Shown: positions 1 through 9,909, numbered from the stretch's first letter. The stretch: 64,000 bases of DNA from Pseudomonas sp. ICMP22404 (GCF_006227205.1 NZ_VCNG01000012.1:1-64000), one strand, 5' to 3'. Notes: generated by a model not told the origin, from the letters alone. Made by a program: numbers and translations.

Positions 1-13
1 CAACAACGTCAGG

Positions 14-55
14 CTCCATAGCTACAACGACTATCGGTCGCCGGTAGCTATGGAG
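14..55. repeat. 12-bp inverted repeat (hairpin)
   Basis: CTCCATAGCTAC at 14-25 is the exact reverse complement of GTAGCTATGGAG at 44-55, with an 18-bp loop. There is no T-run after either arm, so it is not a typical intrinsic terminator. A second short inverted repeat (AACTGGT 77-83, ACCAGTT 99-105) follows. The gene upstream lies outside the window. Confidence 0.6.
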
Positions 56-105
56 AAACTGGCGGCGTGAAACCTTAACTGGTGTCCAGAATTACTTGAC
101 CAGTT

Positions 106-352
106 CAGGCTTGCCCGCGAAGACGGCGGCACAGTCAACATTGCCGCAAGCAGACCCACCGCTATCGCGAGCAGGCTCGCTCCCACATGGATTCCGGGTG
201 TATGCAGTATTTGCCTGCGCCAGCAGACCCTGTGGGAGCCGGGCTTGCCCGCGAAGACGGCGGCACAGTCAACATCGCCGCAAGCTGACCCACCGCCATC
301 GCGAGCAGGCTTGCTCCCACATTGGATTCGGGGCGTACGCAGAATTTGCAGA
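106..352. repeat. Tandem direct duplication of REP-type elements (period about 134 bp)
   Basis: The block starting TTGCCCGCGAAGACGGCGG at 111 recurs at 245 with few differences, including the core ending in CGCGAGCAGG and CTCCCACA and the following ATTC-GGG-GTATGCAG stretch. Between the copies lies TGTGGGAGCC (231), giving one complete REPIN-like inverted pair (231-321). No coding potential is evident in 1-364; the copper operon ends at 365 on the minus strand and reads into this region. Confidence 0.7.
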
Positions 353-364
353 CTCCCACACCTG

Positions 365-1291
365 CTATTCCATGGCCGGACTCAGCGTACCCAGCCAGGC
401 CACCAAAGCGAGGATGACCGCCGCTACAGAGAACTCAAGGATCATGCTGCGCCGCAACGCCCTCACGGCGACACTGTGTTCGCCGGTTTGCCTGGCCTGT
501 TCCAGCTGCGGGCTCAGGTGAAAACGGTTCAGTGCGGCGAACACCAGCATGGCCGCAAACAGGACGAGTTTGAGTGTCAGCAATTGACCGTAGGCACTGT
601 CGAACAGCCCGTCGATACTCGGGCCGACGATGAACAGATAGTTCATCACGCCGGTCACGCTGATAATCAGCACGATCACCGCGCCGGCGTTTTCAAAGCC
701 GGTCAGCGTCCGAGACAGCACCGGCAATCGGTGTTCGGCCTGGCGAAGCAGCAGCACAAACGCCGCCAGGGCACCGACCCAGGCACCCGCTGCCCACAGG
801 TGCAAAAAGTCAGTGATGAAGTGCCAGCTCCGTCGTTCGCCTTCGTCCATGGCGCCATGGCCGGCCCAGGCCAGTGTCGCAAGGGCCACGCCTGCGGCCA
901 GCGTGCCCAGCCACAGGCTGGCGCTCGGCCAGCGCTTACTTTGCGTCGCGGCGACAATGGTCAGCATCAATGCCAGTATCCGCAGGCTCCAGCTTGAGCC
1001 CATGTCAGTCTCCAACACCATCATTTCAACGTGTGGCTGTAACTCGGCCCAGTCCGTAACGCCGCTCATGGCCCAGACCATGCAGAGCATGCCGGCGACG
1101 GACAGCAGCACGCCGATGATGGCCGTGCTCGCCAGGAGCCTTGCGAAAGGCAACACCTCACCCGACTTTCGTTCCTGGCCCCGCAGACCATAAAGGCCGA
1201 AAGCCGCCAGGCCGAACAGCAGCATCAGATCCAGATAGAGGGCCAGGCGTAGAGCGATGTTGATCAGCGCTATGTCGATCGAGTCGCTCAA
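365..1291 (-). CDS. copD: Copper resistance protein CopD (inner membrane)
   Basis: A 308-residue, strongly hydrophobic protein with about eight predicted membrane helices and the layout of CopD/PcoD proteins. CopD is thought to work with periplasmic CopC in moving copper across the inner membrane. It is the last gene of copABCD; its ATG lies one base after the copC stop, so the two are translationally linked. The length fits the family (about 300 residues). The identification rests on family resemblance plus operon position. Confidence 0.9.
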   Translation of the reverse strand: MSDSIDIALINIALRLALYLDLMLLFGLAAFGLYGLRGQERKSGEVLPFARLLASTAIIGVLLSVAGMLCMVWAMSGVTDWAELQPHVEMMVLETDMGSSWSLRILALMLTIVAATQSKRWPSASLWLGTLAAGVALATLAWAGHGAMDEGERRSWHFITDFLHLWAAGAWVGALAAFVLLLRQAEHRLPVLSRTLTGFENAGAVIVLIISVTGVMNYLFIVGPSIDGLFDSAYGQLLTLKLVLFAAMLVFAALNRFHLSPQLEQARQTGEHSVAVRALRRSMILEFSVAAVILALVAWLGTLSPAME

Positions 1292-1292
1292 C

Positions 1293-1679
1293 TCACTTCA
1301 CCTTGAATGTGACGTTGCCGGTGATCGGGTGAGTATCGGACGATACCGCGCGCCATTGGACCTGATAGGTGCCCGACGTGAGCGGGGTATTGGGGACGAT
1401 GACCATGGTCTTGGGGTCTTCGCTGCCCGACACCTTGGCCGGCATGGGCATCGGCGAGTGGGCCGACATGCCGGGCATCTCGGTCATCAGCAGCTTGGCG
1501 CCGGAGAACTTGGTCATCAGGTTCTCGGAAAAGTGCAGTTCGATTTTCTCAGGTGCCGATCCCTGCGAACCTTCGGCAGGGGTGGTGGACAGCAGCTTGG
1601 GGTGTGCCTGGGTCAGGCCGCTGCTCAGCAGGCCGGTGGACAACGCGACGGTGATCACAGCGTTTTTGATGAATGACAT
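1293..1679 (-). CDS. copC: Periplasmic copper-binding protein CopC
   Basis: A 128-residue protein with a signal peptide of about 25 residues ending TQA and a mature protein starting at His26 (HPKLL), the N-terminal histidine that CopC uses in its Cu(II) site. Asp115 and His117 (SSDTHP) match the other Cu(II) ligands, and a Met-rich loop at about 65-79 (MTEMPGM, SPMPMP) matches the Cu(I) site. It binds periplasmic copper and pairs with CopD. It sits between copB (57 bp upstream) and copD. Confidence 0.94.
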   Translation of the reverse strand: MSFIKNAVITVALSTGLLSSGLTQAHPKLLSTTPAEGSQGSAPEKIELHFSENLMTKFSGAKLLMTEMPGMSAHSPMPMPAKVSGSEDPKTMVIVPNTPLTSGTYQVQWRAVSSDTHPITGNVTFKVK

Positions 1680-1736
1680 GCAAGGACTCCTACAACGGTT
1701 TTCTAGTTTTTTGGGGAATGGAGGGGGCTCAACCCG

Positions 1737-2648
1737 TTAGAACCACATACGCACGCCCAGGACCAGGCGTGCCTCGCTACGGTCATCGCCTTCTTCGCGA
1801 GCGTAGTCGGCGGTATTGCCATAGGTGCGGTTCCAGGTGACGCCGATGTAAGGGGCGAATTCGCGACGAATTTCATAACGCAGCCGCAGGCCCAGCTCGG
1901 TGTCCGATAGCCCTGAACCCACCGCGCGCTCCGGATCGTTCTTGCCGTAGAAGTTGGCTTCGGCGGTGGGCTGGAGGATCAGGCGGTTGGTCAACAGGAT
2001 GTCGTAGTCGCCCTCCAGGCGCACGGCGCTCTGGCCGTTCTCACCGAGGTATGCCGTGGCCTGGGTTTCGAAGTTGTACAGCGCCATGCCCTGGATGCCC
2101 AAGGCAGCCCAGGTTTGCGGTTCGTCCGGCTTGAAGTCCTGGCGCACGCCGGCCACCACGTCCCACCAGGGGCTGATGGCGTGGCCCCAGAGGGCCTGGA
2201 GTTCGGCTTCTTCGGTCTTGCCGTTGGTGCGTTCGCCTTCGGTGCGCAGCCACAACCGGTCGATGTCGCCGCCGATCCAGCCGGAGGCGTCCCAACTCAG
2301 GGCGCTGCCCTTATCGGCGTCTTGCCATTCCAACTGATTGATCAGAAAGAAGGAGTTGAGCGCGCTGTCATTCATCATGTGGCTGCCGTGGTCCTCATAG
2401 ACCGCTGCGCGATCGGCGGCGGTCAGTTCGGGGATCGGCGTGCGACTGGTGGTGGGGGGCGGCTCCATCGACTGCATGCCCTGCATGGAATCCATTCCTT
2501 GCATCTGGCCATGGTCCATGCCCTGCATCTTGCTGTGATCCATGCCTTGCATAGCGTTGCCGGCTGCCCAGGCAGGCGTGGCCATGCCTTGTGCCAGGCC
2601 GGCCATGATCATCATCGACAGGAGGGGGGATTGAATGTGTCGGGTCAT
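1737..2648 (-). CDS. copB: Outer membrane copper resistance protein CopB
   Basis: A 303-residue protein with an N-terminal signal peptide, then Met-rich repeats (MQGMDHSKMQGMDHGQMQGMDSMQGM), then a beta-rich domain ending in Trp-Phe as outer-membrane barrels do. I chose ATG 2648 because GAGGAG lies 7 bases upstream; an in-frame ATG at 2663 overlaps the copA stop but has no ribosome site. CopB binds or sequesters copper at the outer membrane. It is translationally close to copA. Confidence 0.93.
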   Translation of the reverse strand: MTRHIQSPLLSMMIMAGLAQGMATPAWAAGNAMQGMDHSKMQGMDHGQMQGMDSMQGMQSMEPPPTTSRTPIPELTAADRAAVYEDHGSHMMNDSALNSFFLINQLEWQDADKGSALSWDASGWIGGDIDRLWLRTEGERTNGKTEEAELQALWGHAISPWWDVVAGVRQDFKPDEPQTWAALGIQGMALYNFETQATAYLGENGQSAVRLEGDYDILLTNRLILQPTAEANFYGKNDPERAVGSGLSDTELGLRLRYEIRREFAPYIGVTWNRTYGNTADYAREEGDDRSEARLVLGVRMWF

Positions 2649-2659
2649 GGTTCGGCTCC

Positions 2660-4516
2660 TCATTCCTGTACCCGGATTTCACGGAACATGCCCGTTTCCA
2701 TGTGGAAGAGCAGGTGACAGTGATACGCCCAGCGTCCGAGGGCATCGGCGGTGACCCGGTAGCTGCGCCTGGAGCCGGGCGGCACGTCGAGGGTGTGCTT
2801 GCGCACCATGAACTGACCGTTTTCGTCCTCCAGATCGCTCCACATGCCGTGCAAATGGATGGGGTGAGTCATCATGGTGTCGTTGATCAGCACGATGCGC
2901 AGTCGTTCGCCGTACTTGAACAGCAACGGCTCGGCGTCGGAGAACTTCACGCCATTGAATGACCAGACGAATTTTTCCATGTGTCCGGTCAGGTGCAATT
3001 CAATGGTGCGACCCGGTTCGCGGCCGTCCGGGTCGGGGAAGGTGCTGCGCAGGTCCGCGTAGGTCAGCACCTTGCGACCATTGTTGCGCAGGCCCATGCC
3101 GGGGTCGTCGAGCTTGGGCTTGACGCTCATGGCTTGCATGTCCACCAGTGGGTTGTCTTGCTCCGATGGCGGATGGGACGGCATGTTGCCCATACCTGGC
3201 ATCGCGCCGTGGTCCATCATCGGCATGTCACCCTGATCCATGGTCGACATTTCGCTTTGATCCATGCCCTCCATACCCTGCATGTCCTGCATGGCGCCGT
3301 GATCCATTGCGGGCATCTTGCTGTGATCCATGCCTTGCATCGATCCATGGTCCATGCCGCTCATATCACCCATGCCAGCCATGCCTCCGTGGTCCATGCC
3401 GCCCATGCCCATATCGTCCATGGTCACCAGCGGTCGCGGATCAAGCGGTGGGACCGGGGCCGAGAGCCCGGCTCGGGTCGCCAGGGTGCCGCGGGCATAC
3501 CCGGTGCGGTCCATCGACTGGGCAAACAGGGTATAGGCCTGCTCGGTCGGCTCGATGATGACGTCGTAGGTTTCGGCCACGGCGATCCGGAACTCATCCA
3601 CTGGCACCGGATTGACGTATTGGCCGTCGGAGGCGACGACCGTCATTTTCAGGCCGGGGATGCGCACATCGAAGTAGGTCATGGACGAACCGTTGATGAA
3701 GCGCAGGCGAATCCGCTCGCCCGGCTTGAACAGGCCCGTCCAGTTCATGTCCGGCGCCTGGCCGTTCATCAGGTAGGTGTAGGTCGCGCCGCTGACGTCC
3801 GCCAGATCGGTGGGGTTCATTTTCATCTCGGCCCACATCTTGCGATCGGCCACGGTGGCGCCCCAGCCCTTGCTGGCGACATCGTCGATGAAGTCGCCGA
3901 CGGTGCGTTTGTTGTAGTTGTAGTAGTCCGACTGCTTCTTGAGTTTGCGGATGACGTCGGCGGGGTCTTCGTCGGTCCAGTCGGTGAGCATCACCACGTA
4001 GTCCCGTTCGTACTGGAAGGGCTCGGGCTCCCGGGCATCGATGACCAGCGGCCCATACACCCCGGATTGCTCCTGGAGTCCGGAATGGCTGTGGTACCAG
4101 TACGTGCCGTTCTGGCAGACCTTGAATTGGTAGACGTACTGGCCGTCGGGTTCGATGCCCTTGAAGCTCAACCCGGGTACGCCGTCCATGTTGGCCGGCA
4201 GGAGAATGCCGTGCCAGTGGATGGACGTGGTGTCTTTCAAGCGATTGCGTACCCGCAGGGTCACTGTGTCGCCTTCGCGCCAGCGCAGCAGCGGGCCGGG
4301 AATGCCGCCGTTGATGGTTTGGGCGATACGGGGATGGCCGGTGAAATTGACCGGGCTTTCGCCAATGAACAAGTCGAAGTCGGTGCCGCTCAATACAGTG
4401 GGCTGGCCTGGGCCGGTCACCGCCCAGACGGGGGTGCGCCACAGGCCCAGACCACCCAGGATGCTGCCAGCGGTCAAGCCCTTTACGAAGGTGCGCCGGG
4501 AAGTTTTTGTTTGCAT
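2660..4516 (-). CDS. copA: Periplasmic multicopper oxidase CopA
   Basis: A 618-residue multicopper oxidase with a twin-arginine leader (SRRTFVKGL, residues 6-14). Copper ligands are visible: HWH at 100-102, HSH at 142-144, HPIHLHG near 555, and the T1 motif HCHLLFHMETGM at 599-610. Between the second and third cupredoxin regions (about 370-455) is a long Met/His-rich segment made of repeated MDHGxM/GM units. CopA oxidises Cu(I) and binds copper in the periplasm. It is the first gene of copABCD. No copRS pair adjoins it. Confidence 0.96.
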   Translation of the reverse strand: MQTKTSRRTFVKGLTAGSILGGLGLWRTPVWAVTGPGQPTVLSGTDFDLFIGESPVNFTGHPRIAQTINGGIPGPLLRWREGDTVTLRVRNRLKDTTSIHWHGILLPANMDGVPGLSFKGIEPDGQYVYQFKVCQNGTYWYHSHSGLQEQSGVYGPLVIDAREPEPFQYERDYVVMLTDWTDEDPADVIRKLKKQSDYYNYNKRTVGDFIDDVASKGWGATVADRKMWAEMKMNPTDLADVSGATYTYLMNGQAPDMNWTGLFKPGERIRLRFINGSSMTYFDVRIPGLKMTVVASDGQYVNPVPVDEFRIAVAETYDVIIEPTEQAYTLFAQSMDRTGYARGTLATRAGLSAPVPPLDPRPLVTMDDMGMGGMDHGGMAGMGDMSGMDHGSMQGMDHSKMPAMDHGAMQDMQGMEGMDQSEMSTMDQGDMPMMDHGAMPGMGNMPSHPPSEQDNPLVDMQAMSVKPKLDDPGMGLRNNGRKVLTYADLRSTFPDPDGREPGRTIELHLTGHMEKFVWSFNGVKFSDAEPLLFKYGERLRIVLINDTMMTHPIHLHGMWSDLEDENGQFMVRKHTLDVPPGSRRSYRVTADALGRWAYHCHLLFHMETGMFREIRVQE

Positions 4517-4852
4517 CGATAAAAGTCCATCCGTCGATTCGCGACATGCACAGGGGCTGTCCCCGTACAGGTGTGAAGCAAAGATGACACAGGCAAGAGG
4601 GGCGGGTGATTACATTTCAGTCAGGTTGGTTCGGCTTTCCGCTCCCCAGCGACGCAGTGTTTGATGGCGTTGGAGCGTGCCGGCCAGGCACCAATCAGAA
4701 TGATCTTTTGCATCGGCGGGATATTCTGTAGCCTTGCCGGCTTCACGCTGTCCCGTGCCTGATTGATACCCACTTTCCCGGCGGTACCCGAGTGGTCCGG
4801 AGCCGGGTGTATACTCGACTTCCGCGCAAATGCGCCTGCAGGTCTTGCGAAC
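4517..4852. other. Divergent intergenic region between copA and nadA
   Basis: About 336 bp with no convincing gene. It contains the copA promoter region with a cop-box-like site (4609-4623) and, on the nadA side, TATACT at 4810-4815 about 38 bp before the nadA start, a candidate -10 without a clear -35. Confidence 0.5.
4609..4623 (-). promoter_or_regulatory. Candidate cop box upstream of copA
   Basis: On the minus strand the site reads TGACTGAAATGTAAT. It matches the Pseudomonas cop-box form TGACAN4TNTNAT (recalled from CopR work) at all but one fixed position. It lies about 93 bp before the copA start, a reasonable place for activation by a CopR-type regulator that must be encoded elsewhere. 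Confidence 0.4.
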
Positions 4853-5911
4853 ATGACGCAAATTTCCGAACGCCTTCTGGTCCAGGCTCACCTCGACGCC
4901 AAACAGCCCAAGCCGCTGAGTGCCGAGCAAGAGGCCTGGTACCGCGCCGCCATCGCCGCCGAGCTCAAGGCTCAGGACGCGGTGCTGGTCGCGCACTTCT
5001 ACTGCGACCCGATCATCCAGGCCCTGGCCGAGGAAACCGGGGGCTGCGTGTCCGACTCCCTGGAAATGGCCCGCTTCGGCAACGCCCATCCGGCCAAGAC
5101 CGTGGTGGTGGCCGGGGTCCGGTTCATGGGCGAGACCGCCAAGATCCTCAATCCTGAAAAACGCGTGCTGATGCCGACCCTGGAAGCCACCTGTTCCCTG
5201 GACCTCGGTTGTCCGGTGGACGAGTTCTCGGCGTTCTGCGACCAGCACCCGGAGCGGACCGTAGTGGTGTATGCCAACACGTCGGCGGCGGTCAAGGCCC
5301 GTGCCGACTGGGTGGTGACGTCCAGCTGTGCGCTGGAAATCGTCGAGAGCCTGATGGACAACGGCGAGACGATCATCTGGGGTCCGGACAAGCACCTGGG
5401 CACTTACATCCAGCGCAAGACCGGTGCCGACATGCTGCTCTGGGACGGCGCTTGCATCGTCCACGAGGAGTTCAAGTCCAAGCAACTGGAGGACATGAAG
5501 GCCTTGTACCCGGACGCCGCGATCCTGGTGCACCCGGAGTCGCCGACCTCGGTGATCGAACTGGCGGACGCCGTGGGTTCCACCAGCCAACTGATCGCCG
5601 CAGCCCAGAGTCTGCCGAACAAGACGCTGATCGTCGCGACCGACCGTGGCATTTTCTACAAGATGCAGCAGCTGTGCCCGGACAAGGTCTTCATCGAAGC
5701 CCCTACCGCCGGTAATGGCGCGGCCTGCCGCAGTTGCGCCCACTGCCCGTGGATGGCGATGAATACCCTGGAGCGTACCCTCAAGAGCTTGCAGGAAGGC
5801 ACCAACGAGATCTTCGTCGACCCGGCGTTGATCCCCCAGGCCATTCGCCCGCTCAAGCGCATGCTGGACTTCACCCAGGCAGCGCGGATGAAGCTGGCTG
5901 GTAACGCCTGA
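4853..5911 (+). CDS. nadA: Quinolinate synthase NadA
   Basis: A 352-residue protein that condenses iminoaspartate with dihydroxyacetone phosphate to quinolinate in de novo NAD synthesis, using a [4Fe-4S] cluster. The three cluster cysteines are visible: Cys114 (EATC), Cys201 (DGAC) and one in the CRSCAHCPW motif near 295. The open frame extends upstream, but ATG 4853 (MTQISERL) gives the usual family length. It is divergent from copA and appears monocistronic. Confidence 0.97.
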   Translation: MTQISERLLVQAHLDAKQPKPLSAEQEAWYRAAIAAELKAQDAVLVAHFYCDPIIQALAEETGGCVSDSLEMARFGNAHPAKTVVVAGVRFMGETAKILNPEKRVLMPTLEATCSLDLGCPVDEFSAFCDQHPERTVVVYANTSAAVKARADWVVTSSCALEIVESLMDNGETIIWGPDKHLGTYIQRKTGADMLLWDGACIVHEEFKSKQLEDMKALYPDAAILVHPESPTSVIELADAVGSTSQLIAAAQSLPNKTLIVATDRGIFYKMQQLCPDKVFIEAPTAGNGAACRSCAHCPWMAMNTLERTLKSLQEGTNEIFVDPALIPQAIRPLKRMLDFTQAARMKLAGNA

Positions 5912-5923
5912 GTCCTGATGTTC

Positions 5924-6025
5924 GTTCCCATGCTCGGCGTGGGAATGTCTCTACGCACGCTCCGCGTTCGGCTCTGGGACGCGGAGCGTCCTTGGCTGCA
6001 TTCCCACGCAGAGCGTGGGAATGAG
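5924..6025. repeat. Inverted repeat of the GTTCCCA-GCGTGGGAATG class
   Basis: The left arm (GTTCCCATGCTCGGCGTGGG, from 5924) and right arm (CATTCCCACGCAGAGCGTGG, from 5999) are inverted copies, and an inner pair (ACGCTCCGCGT, GACGCGGAGCGT) nests between them. This extragenic palindrome family differs from the GTGGGAGC REPs seen elsewhere in the window. It separates nadA from the convergent RDD gene and may act as a terminator. Confidence 0.65.
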
Positions 6026-6034
6026 ACGTGTGAA

Positions 6035-6523
6035 TCATTTGGTCTTCTTGGGAACCCGCACCAATTGCGTGTCCGAGTAGATGTCATGCCAGCTGCGCTT
6101 GCGCTTGTCGAACAACGACCAGAGAAAGCCCAGCCCTACCGGCAGCCATGAGGCAATCGACACCACGAACCGCAACAGCGCCTGCCACAGGCTGATGGCC
6201 GAGCCATCGGCGTTCTGCACGCGGATGCCCCACACCTGCATGCCCAGGGTCTGGCCGTTGTGGGTCCAGAACTTGGCGAAGAAACCGAACAGCACGAACA
6301 GCAGCACGGTGGACAGCAAGGGGTCGCCATCCAGTGCGCCGGCTTCGGTGAGGGTACGCATTTTCTCTTCGCCGATGATCCCCATCTGGACCATTTTGTA
6401 GATGCCGCTGGTGACGATCAGCAACGCCGTGCACAGCAGAAAGTCATAGAACATCGCCGCCAGGCGACGACCCAGGCCAACGGGGGGAAAGTCGCCCTGA
6501 GGGGTAAGCAGGTGTTTCGGCAT
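6035..6523 (-). CDS. RDD family membrane protein
   Basis: A 162-residue protein with an N-terminal LGRRLAAMFYDFLL motif (the Arg-Asp signature of RDD proteins) and three hydrophobic segments at about 20-42, 70-88 and 112-140. The NGQTLGMQVWGIRV motif before the last helix is also typical of the family. The function of single-domain RDD proteins is unsettled (transport or ion homeostasis has been suggested for some). It lies downstream of cspA but is separated from it by a terminator. Confidence 0.85.
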   Translation of the reverse strand: MPKHLLTPQGDFPPVGLGRRLAAMFYDFLLCTALLIVTSGIYKMVQMGIIGEEKMRTLTEAGALDGDPLLSTVLLFVLFGFFAKFWTHNGQTLGMQVWGIRVQNADGSAISLWQALLRFVVSIASWLPVGLGFLWSLFDKRKRSWHDIYSDTQLVRVPKKTK

Positions 6524-6570
6524 GACGGCCTCGGACCAAAAAGAAGCCCATTCTACGGACTTACGCCCAT

Positions 6571-6602
6571 AAAAAAGCCCCTGATATCAATCAGGGGCTT
6601 CT
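6571..6602 (-). terminator. Intrinsic terminator of the cold-shock gene
   Basis: On the minus strand AAGCCCCTGATTGATATCAGGGGCTT forms a perfect stem (arms 6577-6586 and 6591-6600 region) followed by TTTTTT. It ends the cold-shock gene transcript just past its stop at 6617. Confidence 0.85.
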
Positions 6603-6616
6603 GGGGTTGCGAAAGC

Positions 6617-6829
6617 TTAGGCTTCGGCAACAACCTCGTCAGCCTGCATGCCTTTCTGGCCTTGCACGGCAACGAAGGTGACTTTCTGGCCTTCTTTCAG
6701 GCTCTTGAAGCCGCTGCCCTGGATGGCACGGAAATGCACGAACAGATCCGGACCGCTCTCAGGAGTGATAAAACCAAAACCCTTTTCGTCGTTGAACCAC
6801 TTGACGGTACCGCTCTGACGCTCAGCCAT
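6617..6829 (-). CDS. Cold-shock domain protein (CspA family)
   Basis: A 70-residue single cold-shock domain starting MAERQSGTVKWFNDEKGFGF. It carries the RNP1-like KGFGFI and RNP2-like LFVHF motifs that bind single-stranded RNA or DNA. I chose ATG 6829, preceded by AAGGAAATAAGAAA; an upstream in-frame GTG at 6874 would add 15 residues not found in the family. Such proteins act as RNA chaperones. The exact paralogue name cannot be fixed from sequence alone. Confidence 0.93.
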   Translation of the reverse strand: MAERQSGTVKWFNDEKGFGFITPESGPDLFVHFRAIQGSGFKSLKEGQKVTFVAVQGQKGMQADEVVAEA

Positions 6830-7224
6830 TTTCTTATTTCCTTTGACGCTTAAATTGATGACAGCCTCTTTCACTTGAAAGAGTACTGGGGCTGGGTTGC
6901 AGGAAAGTAAGAGACGTCGAACGGGATGTAGCGAACTTCATAAGCTACTGCCCAGGTCACGATTCCAAGCGACCCATGCAAACACAGTGACCAAACTCTA
7001 CGCCAACTACGAATGAAAAAACAACCCCCTCTGAAGGGCCCGGTTTTCCTAAGCTTTGCGCTATTTATGCGTTTCGCTGGCCTGGGCTTAATCGATAGGC
7101 TAGTTCAATTGTTTGCCAACCTTATAAACACCGTTCAATAGGAAATAAATGCACCTTTTTATGGCGGTTGCGTTACACATTAGTGCACGTATAACGCAAT
7201 CGCGTTACTTATAGAAACAGTCAA
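6830..7224. other. 395-bp leader/intergenic region between the cold-shock gene and gcvT
   Basis: No gene is evident. Long, AT-rich 5' leaders are common for cspA-type genes, so much of this stretch may be untranslated leader of the cold-shock mRNA (inference). Just upstream of the start, CTTTCAAGTGAAAG (minus strand) could fold. A possible terminator of the gcv operon lies at 7015-7040, and an inverted repeat TTGCGTTA/TAACGCAA at 7168-7199 has no T-run. Confidence 0.5.
7015..7040 (-). terminator. Weak candidate terminator of the gcv operon
   Basis: On the minus strand the stem CCCTTCAGAGGG (7027-7038) with flanking G/C is followed closely by TTGTTTTTTC. It lies about 190 bp after the gcvT stop, so it could end the gcv transcript, or it could be part of the cold-shock leader. 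Confidence 0.35.
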
Positions 7225-8349
7225 TCAGCCGCGGTAGTAGCGTTGTGCAACGAATGGCATTTTGCTTACAAGCAAAGGCACCTTTTTCCCACGGACAATG
7301 GCCCAGACGGGCGTTTCCAGGGCGGTATAGGCGGCGTCAAGATAACCCATCGCCAAAGGACCGCCCAGGGTCGGACCGAAGCCGCCGCTGCACACCGCAC
7401 CGATGATCTCGCCTGCCTCGTTGACGATTTCCGCACCTTCGCGCACCGGGGTGCGTTCCTGGGGCAGCAGGCCGACGCGTTTACGGCGCACGCCATTCTG
7501 TTGCTGGGCGAACACGGTTTCAGCGCCCGGGAAGCCACCTGCGCGGGCACCGTCGGCACGGCGAACCTTGGAGATGGCCCACAGCAGGCTGGCTTCGATC
7601 GGTGTCGTGTCGGTGTTCATGTCATGGCCGTAGAGGCACAGACCGGCTTCCAGCCGCAGGGAGTCACGGGCGCCGAGGCCGATGGCGGCCACTTCCGGTT
7701 CCGCCAGCAGGGCGCGGGCGAGCTTTTCCGCATCGGCGGCGGGCACGGAGATTTCGAAACCGTCTTCACCGGTGTAGCCCGAACGGCTGACAAAGCAGTC
7801 CACGCCCAGCAGCGTGACGCGCTGGAATTGCATGAAGGTCATTTTCGCCACGTCCGGTGCCAGGCGGGCCAGTACGGTGACGGCTGCCGGACCTTGCAGG
7901 GCGAGCAGGGCGCGGGCCTCGAACAGCGGCTCGATGTCGCACTGGCTGCCGATGTGAGCGCGCAGATGGGCCAGGTCCTGGTCCTTGCATGCTGCGTTGA
8001 CCACGAGGAACAGCTCGTCGTTGCCCAGGTTGGCGACCATCAGGTCGTCGAGAATGCCGCCGTTGGCGTTGGTGAACATGGCATAGCGTTGCATGCCCAC
8101 CGGCAGGTCGATGATGTCCACCGGCACCAGGGTTTCCAGGGCCTGGGCGGCGCCCGGGCCGGTCAGGCGGATCTGGCCCATGTGGGACACGTCGAACAGC
8201 CCGGCCTGATCGCGGGTATGCTGATGTTCTTTCATGACCCCCAATGGGTATTGCACCGGCATGTCGTAGCCGGCGAACGGCACCATGCGGGCGCCCAGTT
8301 CTAGGTGCAGGGCATGCAGCGGGGTCTTCAGCAGTTGTTCGGTGGACAT
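7225..8349 (-). CDS. gcvT: Glycine cleavage T protein (aminomethyltransferase)
   Basis: A 374-residue T protein, which transfers the methylene carbon from the aminomethyl-lipoyl H protein to tetrahydrofolate and releases ammonia. The N-terminal pattern TPLHALHLELGARMVPFAGY and the SRSGYTGEDGFEI motif with downstream GLGARDSLRLEAG are family signatures. The start MSTEQLLK (8349) is chosen over an ORF extended by 25 residues. It is the last gene of gcvH-gcvP-sda-gcvT, 40 bp after sda. Confidence 0.96.
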   Translation of the reverse strand: MSTEQLLKTPLHALHLELGARMVPFAGYDMPVQYPLGVMKEHQHTRDQAGLFDVSHMGQIRLTGPGAAQALETLVPVDIIDLPVGMQRYAMFTNANGGILDDLMVANLGNDELFLVVNAACKDQDLAHLRAHIGSQCDIEPLFEARALLALQGPAAVTVLARLAPDVAKMTFMQFQRVTLLGVDCFVSRSGYTGEDGFEISVPAADAEKLARALLAEPEVAAIGLGARDSLRLEAGLCLYGHDMNTDTTPIEASLLWAISKVRRADGARAGGFPGAETVFAQQQNGVRRKRVGLLPQERTPVREGAEIVNEAGEIIGAVCSGGFGPTLGGPLAMGYLDAAYTALETPVWAIVRGKKVPLLVSKMPFVAQRYYRG

Positions 8350-8389
8350 ATCAGCTCCTGGAAAAATGAAGAGAGGCAAGCAGCGCGCA

Positions 8390-9766
<1,377 letters not shown>

Positions 9767-9815
9767 GGTGTTTCTCCGGTTTCTTTTTATGACGATCGAA
9801 AGATTGAGAGGGAAC

Positions 9816-9909
9816 CCTGTGGGAGCGAGCCTGCTCGCGATTGTGGAGTGTCAGTCAACATCTGTATTGGCTGTCACACCGCAATCGCGAGCAGGCTCGC
9901 TCCCACAGG
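9816..9909. repeat. REPIN between gcvP and sdaA
   Basis: CCTGTGGGAGCGAGCCTGCT at 9816 is mirrored by its reverse complement ending at 9909, with about 40 bp between arms. It fills the gcvP-sda gap (9767-9958), where P. aeruginosa carries glyA2 in its version of this operon (recalled). Confidence 0.85.

Noticed and set aside
106..352. CRISPR-like spacing of repeated palindromes
   Set aside because: Only two copies, with near-identical intervening sequence, and arms typical of REP elements; no cas genes.
1..364. Small ORFs (plus 96-521, plus 245-997, minus 162-359) in the repeat block at the left edge
   Set aside because: They run through REP repeats or antisense to copD and have no ribosome sites or conserved features.
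2981..4522. 513-codon plus-strand frame opposite copA
   Set aside because: A His/Val/Gly-rich antisense translation of the Met-rich copA repeats; no recognisable domain.
7168..7199. Inverted repeat TTGCGTTA/TAACGCAA as gcvT terminator
   Set aside because: No T-run follows on the minus strand and the loop is 16 bp; a weak candidate at 7015-7040 fits better.
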